Assembly: GCA_963675575.1 (NCBI GenBank)
Contig: OY776378.1
Location: 1,674,001-1,738,000 of the forward strand
DNA: 64,000 nucleotides
Direction of reading: 5' to 3'
From: JAGLOK01 sp963675575
GTDB lineage: Bacteria > Bacillota > Clostridia > Christensenellales > UMGS416
Shown: in pieces, positions 17,408-26,035 of the stretch
Layout of the letters: each line of letters starts with the position of its first letter
Numbering within the stretch: the first letter of the stretch is position 1
The notes under the pieces: model-generated
Told to the model about the DNA's origin: nothing
What the model saw: only the letters and a program-made list of their open reading frames with translations
Database searches by the model: none
Position numbers and translations under genes: made by a program

Positions 17408-18802
17408 TTATCTGTGTTTGTAGTAATAATACTCCGGAAAATTATCCATTATATCCTCTAATATCTTAAATTCTTCCACTTTTTCATTCTTTAATTCAAC
17501 TGAATTATCATATGCTTTTATAGCTGAATCATCCTTAAACATATTTTGTATAGGTCTTTCAAAAGTATAATCTAACACATTTTGTAGGCTTGGAGTGAAA
17601 TCTGTTTCAGCAGAATCTGGTGTTAAAATACCAATGGTTGCCAGAAATCCATCTCTTAAAGATTGCCTATTTGCATCTTTAGCATCTTCAAGACTCTGAT
17701 TTAGTACATTATCCATATGCCGTCCAGAATCATACGCTTCTAATCCATATCCAGCCTTTTCCTTTTGTGCGGTTTTATAGTTCTCAACTATTTGATTAAA
17801 CTCTATTTCATACAATGTCCACTCATCAACAGGTTTACTAATATCAGGTGGATTGCTGGTAGTTATTTTTAAGTTATTTATATCACTTTGATCTGTAAGC
17901 ATAAAGTCACTTTCATCTTTTGGCATATCTTTGAACCAATAGCTGTTAGAATAAGCCCACTTTGGAAAAGATGGATTATCAAAAACTCCTTTCTCGCCTT
18001 CATACGGCTTATCAATATTCAATTGATCATAAATTGAATATTGTATATTTACTGAGTCAGGAATTGTAAGCTTATTATCGCGCTCATCTTTTTGTTGCTG
18101 CAACTTTTCCCAATAATCTAAATTATAAACCATAGGCATTACATCATCGGAATCATCATAACCCATTTGCACATTATAACCTGTTTGTGGGTTAGTATAA
18201 CTTACATCTGACCATCCTGCGCTAAGCGATATCTTGTTTTCTAAATCACCGCCCCCACCCTCATAAAAAGCTTTTTCTTCTTCATAGCGCTCTTCTGCGG
18301 TTTTCAGCCCCTGAAGAACACTTGCAACCAATCCCGACGTTCCTCCTCCAGAATTTCCGCTGTCAGACACTGGTTTTTTCGGCAAGGACTGCACAATTTT
18401 GACTAATTTTTTCACATCTTCAACTGCGTCTTCCACCCACTCTTTCGGATCTTCAACAAAATCTTCTACCTCATCAACTGCTTTCGCTACAATTTTTTTC
18501 GTATCGTTGTATGTTTGCTCCGCCCAGTCGCCCACGTCTTCTGCTACTTCCACCACAATCTTTTTCGTATTGTTGTATGTTTTCTCCACCCAGTCTTCAA
18601 CATCGTCGGCCGCTTCTTCCAGCAAATCACCGACAACTTCTGCCTTTTCTTTTATCCAACTCCCCGCCTTCTCAAAGAAATTCTTTTCTTCCTCTTCTAT
18701 TTCCTTAGCTGTCTTTCCTGCCTGAGCGTTTTTTGTGCTCGCGCTTGATTCTTTGTCGTCCTCGTCGTCAAATATTGATTTAACCCATGTAAATAATCCC
18801 AT
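17408..18802 (-). CDS. Modular coiled-coil protein with unknown C-terminal domain, directly downstream of phage portal
   Basis: 464 aa, intact. No signal peptide: MGLFTWVKSIFDDEDDKE, then an acidic region (EIEEEEKNFFEKAGSWIKEK), a coiled coil of WVEKTYNNTKK / VEVAEDVGDWAEQTYNDTKK repeats to about residue 135, a Gly/Ser linker (SDSGNSGGGTSG, about 146-157), and a roughly 300-residue C-terminal domain I do not recognise (GWSDVSYTNPQTGYNVQMGY, SNSYWFKDMPKDESDF). The first 70 residues are shared with the 14878-16221 gene, while the C-termini differ completely, as in polymorphic toxins. It begins 90 bp after the portal stop, the usual place of a MuF minor head/toxin gene, and is followed by a membrane-anchored protein. 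Confidence 0.65.
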   Translation of the reverse strand: MGLFTWVKSIFDDEDDKESSASTKNAQAGKTAKEIEEEEKNFFEKAGSWIKEKAEVVGDLLEEAADDVEDWVEKTYNNTKKIVVEVAEDVGDWAEQTYNDTKKIVAKAVDEVEDFVEDPKEWVEDAVEDVKKLVKIVQSLPKKPVSDSGNSGGGTSGLVASVLQGLKTAEERYEEEKAFYEGGGGDLENKISLSAGWSDVSYTNPQTGYNVQMGYDDSDDVMPMVYNLDYWEKLQQQKDERDNKLTIPDSVNIQYSIYDQLNIDKPYEGEKGVFDNPSFPKWAYSNSYWFKDMPKDESDFMLTDQSDINNLKITTSNPPDISKPVDEWTLYEIEFNQIVENYKTAQKEKAGYGLEAYDSGRHMDNVLNQSLEDAKDANRQSLRDGFLATIGILTPDSAETDFTPSLQNVLDYTFERPIQNMFKDDSAIKAYDNSVELKNEKVEEFKILEDIMDNFPEYYYYKHR

Positions 18803-18816
18803 GATTTTTCTCCTTT

Positions 18817-18845
18817 ATTATATATTGTTGTAAAATAATAGTAAA
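18817..18845 (-). promoter_or_regulatory. Shared cassette leader/promoter before the 464-aa modular gene
   Basis: TTTACT, 17 bases, TATAAT, then AAAGGAGAAAAATC and ATG. If it is a true promoter the untranslated leader is very short, since the ribosome site abuts the -10. The same string precedes the 32067 start. Confidence 0.5.
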
Positions 18846-18891
18846 GGCTGTTTTTTTATTAGCCTTTACCACAGGGTATTTTTTCCTTTGT

Positions 18892-20268
18892 CTACTTCTT
18901 ATACACGCCCCGCTCCTCGGATATCTTCTCAATCTCCTTTTCCGCAAGGGAGTCGCTCAGGCCGTCATAGTCGCGAAGCGCGCGGCGCACCGACATCGTG
19001 GGCATGCCGCCTGTGCGGGCGTTCATTATCTGCGCTTCTTCCATCGGGTCATTGGGCAGGCCGTCCATCCAAGTAATCGATATCTCGCTCGGTTCGATTT
19101 TCGGGAAGCTCACTTCCGAGGCGGTGGCAAGCACCCGCTTAAAGCAGGTGTCAAAAGCGTTGCGAAGTCGGGCGACTTTGGAGAGCACGTTGATGTAGAG
19201 CTTGCGCAGCGCCGCACCGGAAACCACCTGGCCGCCGCGGGTAAGGTCGGCGTTAAATATCGCCGGGCCCATCTCGCTTATCACCGACAGGTGGTTGAGC
19301 AGGCGCTCTATCTGCAGGAAGTTGCTGTCTAGGTTCGCATTCCAAGTGATGTATTCCAGCGGGGCTTCGTCGGAGTCAGATCTGGCGTAGAAGTTGCCGG
19401 TGTTAAAGGAATATCCGCCTACTCCATCCGCCTCCAGAGCTTGCGCGCTTCCGGACAGCGTTGGGGCTGCGAACACGTCGAGTATCTTGCTTATCTGCGC
19501 GGTGCGTACTTCAAGCTCGGCGACTATCGAATCGAGGTCGGCATAGTCATCGGCGCCATACACCGTGTCGCTTGTCACCATATTGTGCACGGGAACGACG
19601 GCGAAGTCGGACAGCCCCGTTTGTACCTTGCCTGTGTCCGATATCATTTTGCCGATAGAAAGCGCCATGTATTTCATCTCGCTCGCCATCTCAAACGTCA
19701 TTTTCCTATACGTTGTTTTGTCATACACGGTGGCGGTGAGGTAGTGCTTTTCCTTGTTTTCCTTTTCCTCCGTGTAGGTGTAGGCGATGACATAGTGCGT
19801 CACCCGTTTGCGATCTTCGGCGTCCACCACGCAAAAGAGGTATTCGGGGCTGGACAGGCTGACCCTGCCTCGGCCGTCTTCCACATCCACTTTATACACC
19901 GCCGTGCCGTATCTTGAGCAGTCTATCGCGCCTTGGAATCCTATACCCATCAGGTCGCTGCGCTCTATTATCTCCTTCAGCGCTTTTTGCTTTGTTTCGT
20001 CCTCGCACTTGATTTGCGGCGGCTCTTGGAAGAGGAAGTCGGCTGTTTTCAGGCTTACTTTCTTTTGGAAGTTGAGCACTATGGGGTAGCTTATTATCTC
20101 GCTGACGTTGCCGACCACTTTTTCTATTCGCCTTAGCTGCTCGGCATAGACCTGCGCGTGCTCTCCTTGATAGATGAGTTTGTTTTGCCAGTAGCGAGCT
20201 AGGCGCTCTCTTTCTTCTTCCGGGGGGAATATTTGGCCTTCTTCCAGCCAGTCTAAATTACTTAACAT
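18892..20268 (-). CDS. Phage portal protein (SPP1 gp6-like)
   Basis: 458 aa, full length for the family. The portal is the dodecameric ring through which DNA enters the capsid. Visible features: the N-terminal start LARYWQNKLIYQGEHAQVYA, the GRGRVSLSSPEYLFCVVDAE wing region, DLDSIVAELEVRTAQISKIL, GAALRKLYINVLSKVARLRN stem helices, and a C-terminal SISWMDGLPNDPMEEA-type block. ATG 20268 follows AAAGGAAAC. GC content is higher than in its neighbours, as for the terminase genes, consistent with phage origin. The gene appears intact although the large terminase is broken. Confidence 0.85.
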   Translation of the reverse strand: MLSNLDWLEEGQIFPPEEERERLARYWQNKLIYQGEHAQVYAEQLRRIEKVVGNVSEIISYPIVLNFQKKVSLKTADFLFQEPPQIKCEDETKQKALKEIIERSDLMGIGFQGAIDCSRYGTAVYKVDVEDGRGRVSLSSPEYLFCVVDAEDRKRVTHYVIAYTYTEEKENKEKHYLTATVYDKTTYRKMTFEMASEMKYMALSIGKMISDTGKVQTGLSDFAVVPVHNMVTSDTVYGADDYADLDSIVAELEVRTAQISKILDVFAAPTLSGSAQALEADGVGGYSFNTGNFYARSDSDEAPLEYITWNANLDSNFLQIERLLNHLSVISEMGPAIFNADLTRGGQVVSGAALRKLYINVLSKVARLRNAFDTCFKRVLATASEVSFPKIEPSEISITWMDGLPNDPMEEAQIMNARTGGMPTMSVRRALRDYDGLSDSLAEKEIEKISEERGVYKK

Positions 20269-20308
20269 GTGTTGTTTCCTTTCAAAATGTATTGTTGTTT
20301 TTGGGTAT

Positions 20309-20335
20309 AAAAAAACTCACAGGTTAGTGTGAGTT
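20309..20335 (-). terminator. Rho-independent terminator upstream of the portal gene
   Basis: AACTCACA/TGTGAGTT hairpin followed by TTTTTTTAT on the minus strand. It would stop transcripts entering from the RelA operon side. Confidence 0.6.
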
Positions 20336-20358
20336 GCGGGTGGTGGTTTTTGGGTAAG

Positions 20359-20447
20359 AACCCCTCTGTCGGCTAAAGCCGACATCTCCCCTACAAGGGG
20401 CGACCCCTAGTGAGGGGAGCTGGCATCCGTAGGATGACTGAGGGGTT
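20359..20447. repeat. Dispersed AACCCCTC/CTCCCC intergenic repeat (R1)
   Basis: AACCCCTC, a CTGTCGGC/GCCGACA hairpin, CTCCCCT...AGGGG, a GGCATCC/GGATGAC segment, and the closing GAGGGGTT. Related copies occur at 24381, 33808, 46176, 47947 and 48108. Confidence 0.65.
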
Positions 20448-20573
20448 GAGTTTGCGTTAGCAAATGTTGGAGGGATTGGGTTACTTCTTTTTAGTGGCTC
20501 GGAAGGAATTTGTAAAAAAACTTACTTGAAGATATAATTATCCAGTTGGCACTGAAAAAAATGAGGTGATATT

Positions 20574-20789
20574 TTGCCTAAAGAACCAAGATTAAAAGTT
20601 GTTAAAGAGTCCTCGACTGGACTAAATCAGAAGTTCAAAGACAATAAGACGAATGAAGTACTAAATCGTGGAGAAGTCAATAAAAGAATAAATCAAGGTG
20701 TTTATGAAGATTATCATGTAATGCACCGTGATGGAAAAAATATTCCACGTTCAAACCCTGACAGTAGTAAAAATAATAATTTAGACTAA
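20574..20789 (+). CDS. Small conserved-looking protein (DUF3892-like)
   Basis: 71 aa from a TTG start at 20574, chosen because GAGGTGAT sits seven bases upstream. Highly polar. The ending HRDGKNIPRSNPDSSKNNNL resembles the NRNGK-x-RSNPD tail of small DUF3892-type proteins. It is on the opposite strand to its neighbours, between the portal and the RelA-like operon. The function is unknown. Confidence 0.6.
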   Translation: MPKEPRLKVVKESSTGLNQKFKDNKTNEVLNRGEVNKRINQGVYEDYHVMHRDGKNIPRSNPDSSKNNNLD

Positions 20790-20842
20790 TAATCTATCAG
20801 TGCCAACAGATTACTCTTAAAGAGTTCTTATAATATTAAATA

Positions 20843-21274
20843 TTATTCAAGCGAAGTACCCCAAGCCCCTGCAATATCTTCTAGTTGCTCTATTGGGTAT
20901 TTTTCGGTCCAATAACTAATAAGAGCTTCTTTCCTGTTGTCTAACCTCTCTAATATTACTACAATTTCAGGCTGTGTGTAAAAAAGAATATTATTATACC
21001 TCTTGGCTATTTTCGATATATCCTTACCATATATATCAATATAATTTAATAATATTCCAATAATGTCGTCCTCTTTTTCGTAGATGTCAATAATATTTTC
21101 AAGAAAATAATGTGACATTTCTTGATCATACCATGCAAAAACTTCATTATAGTAATACTGACTTATTTCATTTATTATTCTTGTTGGATTATGTACTGGC
21201 AATTTTTTAATATTACTTAATATCATTTCAAATTGGTTATCCGCTATTTCCATAAGAGCGCTTAACGCATTCAC
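20843..21274 (-). CDS. Helical partner protein of the RelA/SpoT-like enzyme
   Basis: 143 aa, mostly alpha-helical and acidic, no signal or membrane segment, not a recognised family. Its ATG overlaps the stop of the RelA/SpoT-like gene (ATGA, 21271-21274), so the products are likely made in fixed ratio. It could be an antitoxin or structural partner of the alarmone-synthetase-like protein; this is inference from position. Confidence 0.6.
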   Translation of the reverse strand: MNALSALMEIADNQFEMILSNIKKLPVHNPTRIINEISQYYYNEVFAWYDQEMSHYFLENIIDIYEKEDDIIGILLNYIDIYGKDISKIAKRYNNILFYTQPEIVVILERLDNRKEALISYWTEKYPIEQLEDIAGAWGTSLE

Positions 21275-21792
21275 TTCCCTTCTAATTTCTTTTGAAATTT
21301 CAATACCGGGTTATATGTCAAAATGTGAGATAATTCTGCCCAAGCATTTTGACAAACCGTTCTTAATTGTAATTCACATACTTTTGTTGGATTACTAATG
21401 TTATTTGCCACATCAAAATGAATCGACAAATAATCAAATGTTTTATAATCCATATTATTCTTTTTATCGTCAGTTTTTAAAATTCTTTTCCCAAATAAGT
21501 CCTCTATAATTTCTTTAGCTTTTAATAAATCTGATTTGAAATGAACAGTTACTCTTGCACCAACCTTATCAGTTAAGTCATCATATTTAATTCTATTCTT
21601 AAGCATTTTTTTTAGTAAGCTATCTGTTTCTTTTGTGCGATAAGAAAGAGACAAAGGTATTCGTGCTTTTTTGAATGCTTTTTCAAGTCTTTTTATAATA
21701 GATTTTCCATATCTATCATACTTGTTTTTTTCAAGTTTCCATATTTCTCTAGCTTGTTCTATTTCATTTGAAGTTATTAATACTTCGCTCAT
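21271..21792 (-). CDS. RelA/SpoT-domain small alarmone synthetase-like protein
   Basis: 173 aa, the synthetase fold alone, without HD hydrolase, TGS or ACT domains. Family blocks: LSYRTKETDSLLKKML (51-64 carries the R-x-K ATP-binding region), YDDLTDKVGARVTVHF (70-85), the FDYLSIHF segment (119-126) and CELQLRTVCQNAWAELSHIL (139-158), corresponding to the E-x-Q-x-R-T and AWAE-x-H signatures. Such stand-alone proteins make (p)ppGpp or act as toxSAS toxins that make (pp)pApp or pyrophosphorylate tRNA. Here it overlaps the genes on both sides by four bases, forming a tight three-gene unit with a nucleoid-associated protein and a small helical protein. Confidence 0.78.
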   Translation of the reverse strand: MSEVLITSNEIEQAREIWKLEKNKYDRYGKSIIKRLEKAFKKARIPLSLSYRTKETDSLLKKMLKNRIKYDDLTDKVGARVTVHFKSDLLKAKEIIEDLFGKRILKTDDKKNNMDYKTFDYLSIHFDVANNISNPTKVCELQLRTVCQNAWAELSHILTYNPVLKFQKKLEGK

Positions 21793-22856
21793 TTTGTTTG
21801 CACCTTGCTTAGAGAGTCCCTTATTTCAAAAATCGCTGTGCCATCTTCCGAGTCTTTAATTTTAGTCTTAGAATCCAAAGCTTTCTTTTCCCCATAAACA
21901 ATAATTCCACTTTTAAAACTATATTGAATTCTGTTAAGTTTACTAAAAATTAATTCTGTATCCTTTTGAAAAGATTGTGTTCTTACATCACAATTTTTTA
22001 AATATTGCAAATAATCATCAACATTACTAGCTGAAAATACTTTACGGCTGAATTCTTTGACATTAAATACAAGTTGTCTGTTTGTCATTTCAGCAACCAA
22101 TTGTGTTATTGCGTTACCTTTTTCTAAAGGTGAAGAAATTTTTTCATTTATATATTTTACTGATGCTTCATAAAAATCTCTTGTACTTGCTTTTGAAGAA
22201 TTATAAAATTCGCATCCTAAGAAATCATTTAAAAAGAATTCAGCAGTATCTCTCTGTTCATAATAACCTGTCTGATTATCACAGATAGAGCCTACTATAT
22301 TTTGATCTCTATAATAAAACATTGCGATTTTAAAAAGCTTTGTCTTTTTTGTTAATAATAAATCGTTTATATGTTGTACTGAAAACGTAACAAATTTCTC
22401 TCTTTCGCTTTCTTCTGTAATTCTCAATCCTTCTTCTCTTTCTACTTTCATTATAATCAATGCATTTTTTTGACCCAAATCACATTCCACAAACAATAAT
22501 AGCCCATTTGAGTTAGTAGCATTTTGTTTATCAAATAAATGCTGGGCAATGGACTGTGTTATCTTTACTTTATTATTTTTATCTTTTTTTAAGTGATCCT
22601 CTATAAATTTTGGAACTGGAGAAGGACTGCCTTCTTCAAATTTTATATCCATTGCATTAGTTGAGCCTAATGAATTATTAATTTTCAAAGTTATATAGTC
22701 TTCAATATCTTTATTCATTGGTGAAGGAATTTGGCTGAAAAGTGGTTGTGGTCTAGTATGATTTGGGTCTTCATGTAATACTTTTTTTGAAAGTTTTGTT
22801 GGTATATCATGTACTACCAGAGTCCTTATTTTTATCATCCTCAATAAAGCTTGCAT
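21789..22856 (-). CDS. NdpA/YejK-like nucleoid-associated protein
   Basis: 355 aa. The blocks GLLLFVECDLGQKNALIIMK and FVTFSVQHINDLLLTKKTKL, with a C-terminal beta-rich tail, match the 37-kDa nucleoid-associated protein family (PF04245). Members bind DNA and occur both as housekeeping nucleoid proteins and in mobile or defence contexts. ATG 22856 follows GGAGG. It is the first gene of the NdpA-RelA/SpoT-helical protein operon (ATGA overlap with the next gene). No catalytic motif is seen. Confidence 0.68.
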   Translation of the reverse strand: MQALLRMIKIRTLVVHDIPTKLSKKVLHEDPNHTRPQPLFSQIPSPMNKDIEDYITLKINNSLGSTNAMDIKFEEGSPSPVPKFIEDHLKKDKNNKVKITQSIAQHLFDKQNATNSNGLLLFVECDLGQKNALIIMKVEREEGLRITEESEREKFVTFSVQHINDLLLTKKTKLFKIAMFYYRDQNIVGSICDNQTGYYEQRDTAEFFLNDFLGCEFYNSSKASTRDFYEASVKYINEKISSPLEKGNAITQLVAEMTNRQLVFNVKEFSRKVFSASNVDDYLQYLKNCDVRTQSFQKDTELIFSKLNRIQYSFKSGIIVYGEKKALDSKTKIKDSEDGTAIFEIRDSLSKVQTK

Positions 22857-22888
22857 AGCTATCCTCCATATAAAATAATATATGAAAT

Positions 22889-22917
22889 ATTATACCACTT
22901 TCCCCCATTAATATAAA
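22889..22917 (-). promoter_or_regulatory. Promoter of the NdpA/RelA-like operon
   Basis: TTTATA, 17 bases (containing GAAAGTGG), TATAAT, about 33 bases before ATG 22856. Confidence 0.55.
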
Positions 22918-23039
22918 TAAATTTGCAAAAAACCATTTACCTACATGTGCGGGAAATGGTAACGGCAAGTTATTATAGTCGCTCACAAAGCTTCGAAAGC
23001 GAAAGCTCAACGAAAGTTGACAAACCGAGTTGAGCGAGC

Positions 23040-24137
23040 CCGCATCTCCCCTTCCAACGCATACCGCACCGCGTCAATAGAATGATTATCCTTATCGAGA
23101 AACTGGGCGCGAAATCCCCCAAGCCGTCGGAGGGATATTCGTAGGAGGAAAACTCCCTCGCCGAGTGGGGGCATCGGACGGGGTCGATAACAATTGCGCT
23201 AAGAGATGCGAGCCACTTGATGCCAAAGGCGACCGAGCCCGCGCCTTTTTTTCGCGCCGCGGACATGAAGCCCGAGCGAGTTTAGCTCGTCGATGGATTT
23301 TGGCTCCGCGCAGTCGGCGGTGATTTTTGCCGAGGGGTGCCGAGCCAGTATGCTTGTCGCGGCGGAGCGGTTGGAAAGACCTGAGCAAAAGATTTCATCG
23401 AAGATAAATACCGTGCGGCGGGCGGCGTCATAGTGCATGGCGACAAAGCAGAAAGGATCCACCGCATAGCCCCAGTCGATGCCGAAATGCAGTCGGTCAA
23501 ACGCGGCGGCTTCTTTGCCGGCTATCTCGCGCAGAGTGACGTTTGCAAACACTTCTCCCCCGGTGCCGGACGCTTCGCCCAAGTACTCGTGAGCGTACAA
23601 AGCGGGGTTTTGCCTCTCCTGATGCCGAGCTTCCAGCACGAACGCCTCCCCCAGCCAAGCGGCGCCGTCGGGATGAGCCAGCACGTCAAGATAGGTGGAA
23701 TGATGCACATAGCGGGAGGATTTTGGCAGCGCGCATTCGGCGTTCACCCACGATTTCACCGAGCGCGGCGGATTGTATGACGCAAACACAGCGAACTTCT
23801 CCCCGCCCCGAACGAACGTCTGCATCGCGCCCCTCATCTCCTCATGGCAGGAAAATTCACTTAGTTCCTCAAACCACACGTACTTGAAATATCCTCGGGC
23901 AAGCTTTGCGGACTTGACCTTTTTCGCGTTGTCCAGCCCCCGAAAAACGACGCGCTGTCCGGTAGGCAGATAGGTGATGCGCATCATGCCGAGGATAATC
24001 ACCAGCGACACGAAGCTGCTTTTTCCCGAGCCGCGCCCGCCTTTTAGCCAGTATTCCAAATGGGAGTCGCGCTTTATCTCCCCGTATAGCGGGCGGAATG
24101 TGGGGGGAATTAGGGCGGATAGTTTTATTTCTTTCAA
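23040..24137 (-). pseudogene. Phage terminase large subunit, decayed
   Basis: Starts at a TTG (24137) after AAAGGAG. The ATPase part has Walker A GGRGSGKS (33-40) and the YFKYVWFEELSEF Walker B region. The family's segment of about 45 residues between LVIILGMMR and ITYLPTGQ appears deleted in frame. The nuclease part begins HFGIDWGYAVDPF, but after GLHVRGAKK the frame is lost: the rest lies in a second frame (GIKWLASLSAIVIDPVRCPH, SAREFSSYEYPSDGLGDF) and then a third (FLDKDNHSIDAVRYALEG). At least two frameshifts plus a deletion mean the packaging motor is dead. Confidence 0.82.
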
Positions 24138-24511
24138 GCGGTGCTCCTTTCTTGTTTATTAACTCCTCTTCCAAACCTCTCTGTCACTTCGTGACATCTA
24201 CCCTACGAGGTGCGATATAGTGCCTTCGTTATAGACTTGCGTTATTCCGAGGTTTGCTTCCCTATTACTGTGTGCTTTTCTTATATTCTGTATATTAAGT
24301 CAGTGAAATGCTTTGCATATTAAAAAAGCACGGCGTTATCTAATAGCCGTACTTATACTATTGCGAAATTTTTCAAAAGCAGATTAGCGCCCCTAGTCAG
24401 GGGAGCTGGCATCCGTAGGATGACTGAGGGGTTCGGCTCAATCACGCATTTTTAGAGTGTCGCCTAAACATCAGCAAACAGCTTCTAAATCCATCTATCA
24501 CCGCAAGCGCC
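24138..24511. other. Intergenic, repeat remnants only
   Basis: No gene seen. Holds a degenerate R1-like piece at 24174-24213, a small hairpin at about 24330-24352 (AAGCACGGCG/GCCGTACTT) and the R1 copy listed next. Confidence 0.5.
24381..24436. repeat. R1 dispersed repeat, short copy
   Basis: GCGCCCCTAGTCAGGGGAGC, GGCATCCGTAGGATGAC and GAGGGGTT, matching the second half of the 20359 copy. Confidence 0.6.
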
Positions 24512-25021
24512 CTACATCCGATTCTCTTTAACAACCTTCACAGCCTTCTTAAACACACTATTTTCTTCGGAGCCGTCAACTGCCTCTCTGCCTTTGTTAA
24601 GATTCTTTATCAGAAAATAGAATGTAATAGTGACAGCAATCTCTAATATAGAAAGTATAATAGGAATATAATGGAACTGTAATGAAGAAGAATAATACTC
24701 GCCGAAAGGGTTATTAATATTAGTAATCACATCGGGTAGTTTAGTGACAACCATCATAACCAACGCCACTAAGTACATAACGTTTTCTTTTATTTTCCCC
24801 AGTCTGTTTAAAAACACATAAGGGAACTGCGCCGCGAGTGCTATAACGAAGATAGCATAAGCCGCATATGATGTGTATGATGCATTATAAATCAGGTAAG
24901 GAACATAATCGATAAACGAAGCTATCTCTACAAGTACAAATAACGAAACTACTACATATAATATTCTGACCGCCCAAAGCGGGTACGATTTTTTGCTTTC
25001 AATTTTATTATTATCGCTCAT
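24512..25021 (-). CDS. Four-helix integral membrane protein, unknown function
   Basis: 169 aa from ATG 25021 (GAGGTG five bases upstream). Four hydrophobic segments: ILYVVVSLFVLVEIASFI, YAAYAIFVIALAAQF, VMYLVALVMMVVTKL and YIPIILSILEIAVTITFYF, with a basic, acidic C-terminal tail inside. No family recognised. Confidence 0.65.
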   Translation of the reverse strand: MSDNNKIESKKSYPLWAVRILYVVVSLFVLVEIASFIDYVPYLIYNASYTSYAAYAIFVIALAAQFPYVFLNRLGKIKENVMYLVALVMMVVTKLPDVITNINNPFGEYYSSSLQFHYIPIILSILEIAVTITFYFLIKNLNKGREAVDGSEENSVFKKAVKVVKENRM

Positions 25022-25046
25022 ATTGCACCTCACAAGTTTTTACCTT

Positions 25047-25075
25047 ATTATACCACTTTCACCCATTATTACAAA
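25047..25075 (-). promoter_or_regulatory. Promoter of the four-helix membrane protein gene
   Basis: TTTGTA, 17 bases with GAAAGTGG next to the -10, TATAAT; similar to the site at 22889. Confidence 0.5.
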
Positions 25076-25185
25076 CAATTATACATAAAAGACATTTACA
25101 TGCTTTTTGTAAATGTCTTTTTATTAATTCTTTATATTCGGGCATCGCAATCAAATCAAGCATTTTTAGGGCGTCGGTTCTCTGC

Positions 25186-25392
25186 CTACTTCTTAGGCCG
25201 CTCATACCCCTCCCAAAAATCTTTCAACTTCTTCTCCTCAGCCGATATCTTATCCGGCTTTGTTTTTTTCTTCTTGGAGCGCAATGATGTCATAGAAAAA
25301 AACAATATAATGGCAACTCCAATAAAGCCCAGCAAAATACTAAGCGGTGATGTCTTTCCTAAAGCGGACAATATGGATAAAAAATTAATCAT
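25186..25392 (-). CDS. Small single-span membrane protein
   Basis: 68 aa from ATG 25392 after AAGGAG. One membrane segment (LSILLGFIGVAIILFFSM), then a strongly basic and then mixed-charge tail (RSKKKKTKPDKISAEEKK). Unknown function. Confidence 0.55.
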   Translation of the reverse strand: MINFLSILSALGKTSPLSILLGFIGVAIILFFSMTSLRSKKKKTKPDKISAEEKKLKDFWEGYERPKK

Positions 25393-25441
25393 TTTTGTGC
25401 TCCTTAGTCCCTTATACATTATACTACGAATTTAGGCAAAT

Positions 25442-25464
25442 AAAAAAGGCCGCATAGCAGCCTT
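25442..25464 (-). terminator. Rho-independent terminator of the DUF2321 gene
   Basis: AAGGCTGC/GCGGCCTT hairpin with a TTTTTA tail on the minus strand. The bases beside it (GGTACACATTC...AATATCA) recur next to the hairpin at 32603. Confidence 0.65.
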
Positions 25465-25529
25465 AAGGTACACATTCAATATTATCACGTATTCGCATGT
25501 AAAACTCTGTAATACTCGTTTTGTTGAAG

Positions 25530-26015
25530 TCAGGGAGAAAAAAGAGCCTTTTTAACCGTCTCGCTCGCAAATCCTCCGATAATAACCTTTATCGCGTTAT
25601 ACGTCCCCTCATCCATGCGACCCATGACAGACTTGGCTTTCACCACCGCCACTTGCGTTTTGGGCGTTTCGGCTAAAAGGTCGGGCAAAACATCTCGGAC
25701 AGTCTTCCTGTCGTCGGCGGAAATCTTTGAGTCCAGCTCCAACAGCTCATGCACCGCTTCGATGTTTGACTGCGTCCAGGGGAAAGGCTTTCCGCAGTTA
25801 AAGCAATAAGCCGGGGATTTTTCCATCTTTTTGGAAGAAATAACGCTGTCCACATGCACACGCCCTTGAATCGCGGTAGCGCAATGCTCGCATTTGACTA
25901 TGGTTGGCAGCCCGCATTCTGGGCAAAAAGGCTTGGCCAAGTCGGACGCCTCAGTGTAAGCGTCGGTTATCACATGGCCGTTTTTGCATATCTGCGCCGT
26001 TTCGTAATAGCTCAT
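25530..26015 (-). CDS. DUF2321 zinc-ribbon protein
   Basis: 161 aa. The opening YYETAQICKNGHVITD and three Cys pairs (CPECG; CEHC; CFNCGKPFPWT) match the DUF2321 family of cytosolic zinc-ribbon proteins. The C-terminus is helical (NAIKVIIGGFASETVKKALF). Start taken at the second of two adjacent ATGs. The function is unknown. Monocistronic, with the terminator at 25442. Confidence 0.75.
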   Translation of the reverse strand: MSYYETAQICKNGHVITDAYTEASDLAKPFCPECGLPTIVKCEHCATAIQGRVHVDSVISSKKMEKSPAYCFNCGKPFPWTQSNIEAVHELLELDSKISADDRKTVRDVLPDLLAETPKTQVAVVKAKSVMGRMDEGTYNAIKVIIGGFASETVKKALFSP

Positions 26016-26035
26016 CACATCACCCCTATTTACTA

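Noticed and set aside
18399..18748. Ser-rich plus-strand open frames opposite the modular protein
   Set aside because: Shadows of the repetitive coiled-coil codons on the minus strand; no ribosome site or plausible protein.
23433..23973. Several plus-strand open frames in the GC-rich terminase region
   Set aside because: Antisense to recognisable terminase motifs; long frames are expected by chance in GC-rich DNA.
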